From NCBI GenBank assembly GCA_964019055.1, contig OZ025213.1:6622472-6686471 (forward strand): 64,000 nucleotides of DNA, given 5' to 3'. The notes below the pieces were generated by a model that saw nothing but the letters and a program-made list of their open reading frames with translations, made no database searches and was not told the DNA's origin. The DNA comes from Anthopleura xanthogrammica (taxonomy: Eukaryota; Cnidaria; Anthozoa; Actiniaria; Actiniidae). Positions 47,027 through 57,700 of the stretch are shown one piece after another. A program made the position numbers and the translations under genes. The stretch's first letter is position 1. The number at the start of each line of letters is the position of its first letter.

Positions 47027-50000
47027 TTATAACTCCGTTGACCGCAATAAAGATATTTTTTGGTAAATATTCTCGGAAGATTTCTCATCGGTTTCCGCTT
47101 TGTCTTCATCCACTGACGCGGACGGGAGGGACGACTTCCTCTCAGAAACCGAAAGCAATTCGCCAGCGACTAGCGAATCGAAAGAGAAAACAACCACCTT
47201 TTCCACTGCCAAAGCAACACCTTCTAGCGTTTGACATTCGGGGATGCTCGAGCGATGGATGGAGGATTTTGGAGCTGTTGCAGGGAAGCTGAAGCTACGA
47301 CGCATGCTCAGAACCGGGGCACTCCGGCAAAGCGTGCCCTTACCTTGAGCCAGAGCATCGTTCTCGTCATATTCATCATTGCTCTTGGTGACGTTATTCT
47401 CTTCGTTGATGGTATAGATGCTGCCATTGGCTTGGACTGATGCTTGTGGTGGGAAATCAATGTCTGTTTGCGTCCACTGGTCTTCTTGGTTAGCTGTGAG
47501 AAGAAAGGAATTTCAGATACTGGGCCAAAAATGATCACTCATTTTTCTCTTTGGGTACCAAGCTAAAGATTTTGTGCGACTACCTTTTCAGGTTCGTTGT
47601 AGGTTATAAGTGGAAATATGCCGGAATGGTGTGTGTACTTTAAATCGAAAGGGATCGGTATGAAAAATGTGTGAATGTAAGGAAATGGAGAAAAGAAAGG
47701 TCGGGATCGGAAACGGTGGAAATGATTAAAGAAATAGAAATGGAAAAGACGGGATTGCAAGAACATGAAAGAAAGGGAGAGTGAAATAAAGGGAGAGGAA
47801 ATTAATAATGGTAATTGAACTAAGTGGAGTGCAATTTGGTCTGATATCAAACGCGCGATGACAAAATCACACGACCGCGTAGCGGGAGTGTGATTTGTAT
47901 CGCAAGTTTGATATCAGACCAAAATTGCACGACACGAAGTTCAATTATCACTTTATTATATCCATTTTGAAATCATACTAGATAGACACTAAATTTGTGT
48001 AAGTAGCTATTAAAATCATCCATGATTTTGTTTCTTTTTGTAACAAAAAATTGCAGTCAAACTTGAAAAAAGCTACATTTTATGTTCCTTATTTGCTGTA
48101 ATCTGATTGGCTGATTACATACAATCCTGTAATCTGATTGGTTACCTTTTCTAGCGTTGCATTGTGATTGGCTGACAAAAAGATGCGATTCGGACTCAAA
48201 ATAGTGCGATTCGTGCTTGAATCAATCTACTGAGAGCCAATCAGATTACAGGATTTGCTAGTGATTTCAAAATGGATATAATAAAAGAAATAATCGCGTT
48301 TGAAGGAGGGGAAGACAGTTATAATAATAACGACTTTATTAGGGTAACACATAACAGTAACTCTAGGCTACTGGTAAACTAGTGGCCCAGTTGACGGGAG
48401 AAACGTGCATCATCAAAACTGAAACGATTTTTTAAATTGCTTACCAGAATTTTTACAAGAAATGGAGAAGTTCGTTTTGAAGGTAAAAACAACGAGTACA
48501 AGAGCAATGGCTGTGAACACAGAAGGTGTCAGCGTTATCACTAAACGAACATAGTTACCGCAGATAACACAGCCACCTCTGAAAAAGAAAAAAAATACTA
48601 TCAAAAAGACATAATTACGCAAATGTTTTTCATATGAAAATAGAAGCAAACGCTATACGCTCAAGCAAATATTCATTTTAAAAATTCAATTCTAAGAAAT
48701 TCATTCAAAAATTTGATTTCTCGCTTGTCCAATCTCTCTCAGTTATAAAGTCGAACCTCCATGCACTAACGACCACCTCCCCACAACGGCCACCTCTACC
48801 CAACAGCCAGGAAATGTTGTCCCGGTTACCAATGAGTGTCACGAAATATGCGACCTCCGAAATCGCGAAATTGACGCGTCGCGAAAATTTCATGTAATAA
48901 GTTAGTTCAAATCGCATCTAAGTACCCATTCACTGAAATATGTTCACATATCATGCTTACTCATCTGCCGCCGGGTAGTTTCTCTGTATGATAAGAATAA
49001 AAAGCCCCACAAAAATCTTGTCAAAGAATCCCATGATAGAGTAGATGAATCCGTTGGATCCCTGATGGAAAAACAACAAGAGAATATGAAACAAGTATAG
49101 TGTAAAGAAAACTATTTTCCGTCGCAGAACAACTAAGTTTTGTTGTCGTTAGCATCCAGGATTGGTGTCGTCGCGTGACCTCGATCGCAATATCTCTTTT
49201 ACACATTGATGACTAATTATGAACATAAGGGCTGACATTTTCAATGAAAAAGAAAACTAAGGAGATACAAATTGAATGGTATTGGTTTTGACTGGGCTGT
49301 GTAAAAAAAATGGACAGTGTCTAGAAACTTAGGCCCAGTTAAAATGTCGATCTTCTGAGTCACATGAGCTGCCTTAGAAACTGCATCTTCAAACCCCAGC
49401 GCCAGTGTTCAGGCCGACAACCACTTTGTGGAATCCTAAATATGCAACGTTTGAGGATGGAGACGTTGCACGTATCTAAATCTATTAATTTGTAACGAAG
49501 CTCACCTTATCCTTCTTCGCCAGGTCTGCCAGCATGGAGAGGGATGTTGCCATCATGATGGAGCTGCTCGCTCCAAATAAGATTGTAGACACAAAGACAA
49601 AGTTGTGTCCAGTCTTTGACTGCAGTTGAAACCAAACGCAGGATTGGAAGACAACTGCTGAGGCAGCGCAGAACGTCCACTGGAAAAAATATATATATAA
49701 AATCAATATATCACCTTGGTACCACTACTACCAGAATCCTTTCCGTACTTCCTTTTGTTGGCCTAATTAACACCATTATCTTGCGACTGCAAAATTCCTG
49801 TTGTTGTAGTGGTATCAAGACGTAATACGGGGAACGGAGAATTGCCGTACCTTGTTTCCAAGAACTTTACGAATACTCGGTGACAAAGTGTTGGCCACTA
49901 CTTCAGTGATTAGCAAAGTCAGGGGAAAGTAAGCAATCGCTTCCTGATAATATTTCACGATAAAAAGAAAAGAAATATGTCAATAAACCAGACAGGAAAT

Positions 50001-52023
50001 AGTGAATAAGAGAAAGAAGAAGAAAGAAAGAAGACTGAGAAAGAGGCCGGTTATTTGAATTGAAGCCGGAATTGTTCTTTCCTCTTTTTTTCTTCTCTTG
50101 CCTTTTCTTCCTTTGCCTTGTCTTCTCCTCTCTTCTTTCGGTCTATTTTTCTTTATACACTTTTCTTTTTCGTTGGATACACTTCATCATTCATATTACA
50201 TTTCATTCGTGTTTTGAAACTTACCTTGGTAAAATCCAAAGAATCCGTGACATAAAACACGATGTACAGCTGTAGGACCGTGCAGACGACGCGTGAACAC
50301 ACATATACCACAGCTACCTGTGTAACAGAACCAGACAGCCTTTCATTCATCTTCAAGACCCCCCTTCTATAGCCCAAATCACAAGGCTTTAAAATATGAA
50401 TGCATCGTATTTCTTTACTTACCTTATATAAGTCGTAATCATTAGTCCAATGGCGCCATGTACGGGATGGACCTTCGTCCTGATCACCCACACCTTCAAT
50501 CTGAACACACGACCCTTGTTCAGCCTGCAGGCTTAAAGAGACACTACTCTCGGTGTGTCGACGGAGCACATAAAGGTCCCTGGATGAGGCCCTCCGGTTG
50601 GTGGTTTTGATTTCACCTAATGTGCGTCTCTGGTTCTGGCAGTTTCTGGCTTCAGGTTCGACGGTTCCCCAGTGGAAGAGAAAAGAAAAGACCAGGCCAA
50701 ACCCAACGATAGTTAAACTAAGGCTCTGAAAGTATTGAACGAAGATTCATGAAAGAATGTTGAAACAACGATTGGATGATTGGGATTATTGAATCTGGTG
50801 CATTGTTAGAAGTAGCATGTATCGTTGGTCAAGAGGGCCCCTCCTCCCCAGACCCCCTCACAGGCAGAGGGCTGCTATACAGGCTGTTTAGCGAGTCTAT
50901 ATTCACCCATATAATTTAGATTAACGTACTGTGAATTGTTGCTCGAGGTCTGGTGTAACCTTCACCCCATTTGCTTGACCAAGAAGAATCCATATGATAC
51001 TGAATATAATCATTCCAAAGACGAAGGACAGCCATGACCTGACAACAATAAAGGATTGTTTTTGTCTCAGCATTTTTAATAAAAAGTATTTCTGGACTAC
51101 ATGATATTTGATTTACAACTTTTGGCAACAGCTTGCAGTCTGGGGGATGGGTGGGCAGGATGCAAGGAGTAAGGACTCCCGTTTTCATTCTAAATTCTCA
51201 TATTATTTTCATGCTGAATTTCTTTACATTTTTTCATGCTACAATATAATTCAGCAACTGGTCAAGGACCCCCTCAGCTAAAGGCAGACCCCATCCCACA
51301 TATACGTATGTGCAATCTTCAGTTTGTTACAATAGCATATTAGTTTCAAGCTTGACACTGAAACCACTGATCACGAAAATAAAAACTAAATGAAAAACAG
51401 TCAAGAAAATCAAGAATAATCGCATAGACCTGTTCAAAATCCAACAAGTTTTTTTAAAATATTTTAAAGTTCACTCACCTGATAGCATTCAACTCTGCTT
51501 CTTCATCATGACGTTGAACAATATCCGGCATCAACGAGAGATGTGAGATACGAATGATAGACCATCCCACATGGAGTAACACCAGAACAACTGAATAATA
51601 CCCAAGTTTAGCAGATGGTGAACTGTTATCACTACACACTATACATGAACTGAAAATCATTGGCCATGTCAAAAACACTAGCACTGTACCGAATAAATGC
51701 CATAGCTTTCTCCTGCCATAACTTGGAAAAAGCCTAGGGAAAATCCGTTCAATTCCAACCTCGATGAATGGCGTTAGCAAAGCATCTGAGCACTGTGCAA
51801 CCATAAAAAGAGAACCAACAATTGACGGCGAGAGACCAACGACTTTGTTGAAGTATATGAGCAAGTAGGTTGACCAGAGGATATAGCAAAGGTCGCTGAA
51901 GACATGGCCTAAGCTGAAATATAATCGACGTTTAAAGGGTAGCGACACGACTCCAGCACGATATCTGGGATCATTATGCTTGACGTCTTGCCAGATCTTC
52001 TCAGCTATGGAAACCCATTCCAT
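47027..52023 (-). CDS. MFSD12-like: MFSD12-like MFS transporter E, 672 aa
   Basis: Nine exons on the minus strand: 52023-51479, 51038-50930, 50725-50423, 50317-50225, 49943-49851, 49679-49506, 49061-48961, 48578-48445, 47493-47027 (2019 nt, phases agree). The frame is open upstream to 52098 without an ATG, so the first Met at 52023 is chosen. Features: SLGHVFSDL, Asp80, RRKLWHLFG, FSSCIVCS, ISHLSLMPD, LNAIR, EAIAYFPL. The second TM2-region Asp of the paralogues is Glu92. The intron between the exons for TM6 and the loop is absent, giving a fused 303-nt exon and a loop of moderate size. The last exon makes a 154-residue cytosolic tail, the longest of the five, beginning near QWTQTDID and ending LLRSTEL. 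Likely vesicular/lysosomal solute transporter by family; substrate unknown. Confidence 0.86.
47812..47949. mobile_element. Foldback MITE
   Basis: gcaatttggtctgatatcaaa on the left pairs with tttgatatcagaccaaaatt on the right, with gtaattgaac and gttcaattat further out. The centre is agcgggagtgtgattt with its partner aatcacac. Confidence 0.8.
47953..48285. mobile_element. Larger element with tatccattttgaaatca inverted ends
   Basis: tatatccattttgaaatca near 47957 and tgatttcaaaatggatata near 48263 are inverted. The interior has several ccaatcagatta/taatctgattgg words. It directly adjoins the foldback at 47812-47949; both may be one composite element. Confidence 0.6.
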
Positions 52024-54742
52024 TTTGATACCAAGACGAGCTATCCCTTTTGCTGCAGAATATAAGCTTGTCTGGTGAAGATTTTGAGCACGAAGCACTT
52101 AATATCTAATAGATTTGAATATGAATGGTGCACACTACTTATGATTAGATGCCCTTACAGCATTAAGAAAGTGTCCTTGATTAAATATCTAAATACTGCA
52201 TTGATGAATGAAAATTGATTCCAAGGGCACTTTTAAAGATAAACATCTAAGCGAAAAAGACGAAAAATCTTTATCAACTATTTCAGTTGAGATAATAGAG
52301 GCTCCAAAAAATTTTCCATCCAAAACCGAATCTGGAATTGAATATAAGGACAACATTTAATTATGAATCAGTTTTCAATTTACGATTGGGTGAAAAGAAG
52401 ATGTTTTGGACTTGAAGGCTTGTTAATCAACCACATTTTTGATCGAAAATGGGCCACCTGCATGAAATGGTATTCAACAACCACCACAATTGGTTTGAGA
52501 GATTAAAATTGTACTTGTACAAGATCAAACCCATCAATAATACAAGAAGATTTATACATGAAAAGAAAACAATTTTTATTGGCAACATCTTGGAAATTGG
52601 AATCCGGTTCAATTATTTTTTAACTTTTAGTAATATAGTTATTAAATTTCTCTCAAAACGTGAATGTTATTTAGTACAAAATTTGTAGAAGGAAACAACT
52701 CAATATTGCAATTGAAGTAAACGGTTTTTAATTGTAATTTTTGAAAGATAGAATTTATTTCAATTACTTTTAAACTCTTAAAAAGATATATTAATTTAAA
52801 CTCTCAAAATATATCAAATGTAATGAATATAAACTTTGTAGAGGGAAACTTCAAATGTTGAGTAAACGGTTTTCTGGAGTAAGGAGTAAGCTGGAAATTC
52901 AATTCAATTACTTTTCAACATAAAAAAAAATTAATTTAAACTCTCAAAACCAAGTGTCATCTGCCATCTCAGAATTCGAGAAAATGGAAAATGGGCTCCC
53001 CTACTGAGGAGTGTCTCAAAATCCTCCCTATTTTAATCCTGTATGACTTCAATGGTTTTCCTGATACTTTTCTCACAAACTGCGACAATTTAGGGCGCAA
53101 ATTCTTGTCTTTAATATCTTTTAAGTGGCGGATGCCCAAAGGCGTCAAATACCTGAATCAAAATGGCTCGAAATACAAGAGCTGGTTGGCGATAACTTAG
53201 ACTGGCTTTTCTCCAATTTGCCGCAATAACCATTAAGATGACTGTGAGTCAAGGTCGAGCTTGCCAAATATAGCAAATGCGAAAGTAACAAATTTGAACT
53301 GTTTCGCTGGCAACGGATTTGAATGAATTAAATAAAATTTACTGCAAATACTTGGGGAGGAAAAGGAAAAAATGCAAAAAATTTCACAAACACAGAAAAG
53401 CCTTGAAATTCAGTACTTTTTTTTTCGTGATGGGCTACACAAAATTATGTATGGATAAACATTACTGTACCGGATCAAAAAGAAGTTCTGGAGCAAATAC
53501 CAGTCAAATTCAAGTTAAGGTTCCAGTCAACGTCTTACCACAATAAATACTTAATTTGACCGCAAGGAAGCAATGGAATTTCAAAACAATCTCAAATTAT
53601 TGAAATTGTTTAAAGTATTCGTGCTAAATTTCGGGTGAAATAGAATAAGAGGTAAGAATAATGTTTAGAAATAAAAAAGGAGAGGAAATGCATAACCAAA
53701 CAAAATCAAAGTGGTCGAAAATTCCACTTAAAATTTCAATAGAATTTCATATAACCAATGCAAGTTTACATTTCGTGAGGTTAGACAAAAATATTTTGGC
53801 TTTGAACTATAAATCAAAGTATATTTACCGATCATCCAATAGGGAAAATTTCGAAGGGAAAAATGTTTAAAAATTTCAGAGAGACAAACCCAAGAACACA
53901 TCAAAAATATAACATGTGCTTTTTAGGATGATGTAGAATTTCTCACCAGTCACCCTCAATTGCTACTCTACCTTATGTAATATGTAATATGTAATATGTA
54001 ATGTGTAATGTGTAATGTGTAATGTGTAATGTGTAATGTGTAATGTGTAATGTGTAATGTGTAATGTGTAATGTGTAATGTGTAATGTGTAATGTGTAAT
54101 GTGTAATGTGTAATATGTAATATGTAATATGTAATATGTAATATAATGTAATATGTAATATGTAATGTGTTATGTAATATGTAATATAATGTAATATGTA
54201 ATATGTAATATGTAATATGTAATATGTAATATAATGTAATATGTAATATGTAATATGTAATGTGTTATGTAATATAATGCTTATGTGTTTTAGTATTAAT
54301 TTATAATTACTTCAACTCTAGCTGGGTTCCCTGTTTCTTTGAGGTTCTAGGGTACAAAATTAGAGCCAACCGACCCTACTAACCTCAAAAATATTCTAAA
54401 TGACAATATCGTATTCATATGGACCATTTAACATAGTAGTTCCCATTTTAGACCACGTGTCATTCCCTTGAGAATAATTGTTTCCCAGTAGTGAATGAAT
54501 ATGAATATAAATGGACCCAAAATGAATTTTATTCCAATAAGGGCTTGAAATGGGACACCCAATGCCCAAACTAACAAAGGTCTGTAATAAACAAACAAAG
54601 AATTTCATCATAGTACTACAATCTTAAACATTAAGAAAAACTCAATGTAAACAAAATCGACGTTCTTCTAATAACGTCTATATATCCCTATGGCAACAGT
54701 GACGTAGCATTTTTTGTCCTACCGGTCCATACTTGGTGTGGT
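52024..54742. other. Intergenic region between transporter E and the RRM/coiled-coil gene
   Basis: AT-rich and without a supported exon. It holds a 7-bp satellite (53974-54278), a half copy of a TAGACC foldback (about 54410-54480) and, on the minus strand, an AATAAA (plus-strand tttatt at 54528-54533) that could serve the gene ending at 54743. Confidence 0.55.
53974..54278. repeat. 7-bp satellite TAATATG / TAATGTG
   Basis: About 43 units. A homogeneous central block is all taatgtg, while the flanks are taatatg with occasional shortened units (taatataatg). Confidence 0.93.
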
Positions 54743-57700
54743 TTAATGCATATCATTTCTCTTCTGGTAGAATACAAGCAACTGGTTGGCCATGTTGGCC
54801 AACTTTATCTCGTTCTTTAATATTTCCGTTTTTAGTTCCAGGTCAAGCTAAAAAAAAATATCACGGAAAAAAATTATCAGGTAAAAGGGAATAAGTAACA
54901 ATTTAGATTGTAACCAGCTGATCTGAGAAAAAATATTAGCCAATGAAAATCGAGAAAATTTGCAAAACTGAGGTGTCACCCTTCGTGGTCTGCTACTCGG
55001 GTAACGGTTATTTCTTTACTTTATTTTCCCACTCAATAATGAATATCATATTAAATGTATACAAAATATCAAAAACTTCGCCTGAAAATCTAGGTTTTAT
55101 CTCAAATATAAGCTTTTATAGTCAATTTTCGCAGGCTTCATGACTGGGTTTTATAATATTTGATGAATTCCATTAAGTAAACTGTTTATTGACAATCCCA
55201 ATATGTATAAAGTATTGTTTTTACCTCTTTCTGTAAGTTGGTATCAAAAGCAGCCGAAAGTTTTTCTCTCTCGTACAACAACTCGTGTTCAGCATTCCTG
55301 TGATGGAAATATTGACAACAAGATTTAAAACAAGTATACATACACCATCTTCTCTCCACTAGTCACACTTGCCGCAAAAACATAAGTAACATGTGCAGGT
55401 GTAAGGAAAGGCAACTGCTGTTAATGAGCAATGCATAACTGAGTCTGCAACACAAATATACTATCAGCAGCAACTAACACAGACTCACTACAGCTCTTCT
55501 CTAACAGGTGTGAGGAAAGACAACTGCTGTTAATGACAATGCACAACTGATTCTGCAACACAAATATACTATCAGCAGCAACATACACAGACTCAGTACA
55601 GCTCTATTCCAACAGGTGTGAGGAAAGACAACTGCTGTTAATGACAATGCACAACTGAGTCTGTCACACGAGTATAAGCATCAGCAGCAACATACACAGA
55701 CTCAGTGAGTGCACCTCTCTTCTATCAGGTTTGAGAAAAGACAAAACAATGCACAACTAACTCTACCCATGTTGCATATATCTTGTAAGTGTTAGTCATA
55801 CTGACCTGGTTACTGTAATCTCCATTTCACGCTGGTACTCAACTTCGTAATTGTGGATCGACTTCTCCAGGTTTAACCTGTTTGATTAAGAAAAAAGCTT
55901 TAGATTTACAGGAGATTAAAACTTAAGTTTTATGATCACACTTTAATGTGCTCCACGCGCGTGGTCTGTCATCTCATTGGTAAAAATGACCACAGGTAAA
56001 GACTAGCTAATTAAGTACTAGATAGCATTGTTCCCATAATGCCAAAATGGCAATTGAAATACATCCTAACAAAAATATAAACCACCATGAAATAGTCTGC
56101 TTTTTTTTCGGCATATTTTTTTTACATTTTGAAGAAATTGAGGGACATGTTTGATTGTTTTAGTTACATCCAGAATGACGCATAACGCAAATTTGCAAAA
56201 CGTTCCCCGACAACTAAGTCAGAAATAATACTCGATGAAATGGCATGGGTTGACAACAAGCAACAAGGTCTATGTCAGATATATTAATTCATCAATATAT
56301 AGGATTTAGTTTCTTACATCTCTTTGTCTGGGTACATTCCACTTGTTTTCTTGTCTTTATAGTGATCTGGTAGCGCGGAGTGAAGGCGTTCGTTCTCCTT
56401 TACAATTCCCTCAAGCTTTAACTAAAAACAAATCGAGATTACTTAACAACGCTGTCTAATAAACAATGACTATCATCACACCAATGAACTCAGAAAAAAA
56501 TGGAAAAATATCCCTTTAAAGTTACTCAATGCTGTTTATATTCAAATAATTTACAAATAATTTCAATTGTTCCAAATTTGAAAGCACAACTAAAACTATA
56601 AAACTATAGACCTTATCAACTTGATTCCATTTCAGATCAGAGACACATCATTATGGGTGCAATTAAAAAAAATTATTCCAAAGATGTTTGAAATTACGTC
56701 CGATATGAAAAGGTTCTATACACGAGGAATGAATCGCAATGTGGGAAAGGGATATGCAAGATTATTTTTTGCAATGGGATATTTCTTCTTTCCTTTCCTT
56801 TTTCTCTCTTTTCGAATTCGTTTTCTTGGAAATTCACTACCATCCCAAGTTATATAATATGCATGTATCAAGAGCCTAAACGTTGTTACTCGAGGGAAAA
56901 AACCAGACGTACCTGCAGTTCATGCAAAGAACGTTGCTTCAGTGAAAGCTGTTCTTGTTGTAATGGCAGTTGCTCTTGATGTTCTTTTGGTTGGTTTTGC
57001 TCCAGAGCTGTTGTCTGTTGTGGATATTTTTGAGTATAACTTTCTTCCATATCTTTCCTGTCCTCATATTTTTCTTCATCGAAAGAATCTGAATGGCTTA
57101 CCTTCTTTCCATTAAATTCAGGTGTGTGTACTTGCGTTTTGGTACCATTTCCTCGTTCTTCAGCTGTGGGACAAACCCCAATCACCCTTTCTTCAGCTTC
57201 ATCTCCATCGTGCTGTAGACTCCTTTGTGTGGAACCCTGGATGATCCCTGGAGAAATCGTAACATTATTTGGAGCTAACTGTTGTGTATTTTCTGGATGT
57301 CTTCCAGATCCATCGTCTGAATTATTAGATATTTGCTTTTGGAAAGAAAGACCTGAATAAACATGGCCGTTACTACCGTTGGTTGCTTTTATTTCCTTCG
57401 TTTCGGTTCTGTGTGTCTGTCCTTGGACATTACGGCTTTTTATACTTGGTGATTCGTTATCTCCTGAATTGAAGGGCGTACATGCTGCCGCGTCCATCTC
57501 AGCGTCAGTCCTGCTCATACGAGAAACCTGGTTGATAACTGGTGATCTTTCACTTGCATTTGTCTCGCTTCTAATCCCTACACGATTGTTCCCATCAGCA
57601 TTAATCAAAGCTTCTTCAATCATGCGTGCACGAGAAACCTGGTTGACAACTGGTGATCTTCCACTTGGACCTATCGGACTTGTTTCCTGACTTCTAAATC

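Noticed and set aside
51479..52098. Start of transporter E at 52098
   Set aside because: The codon there is GTG preceded by a stop; the first ATG in frame is at 52023.
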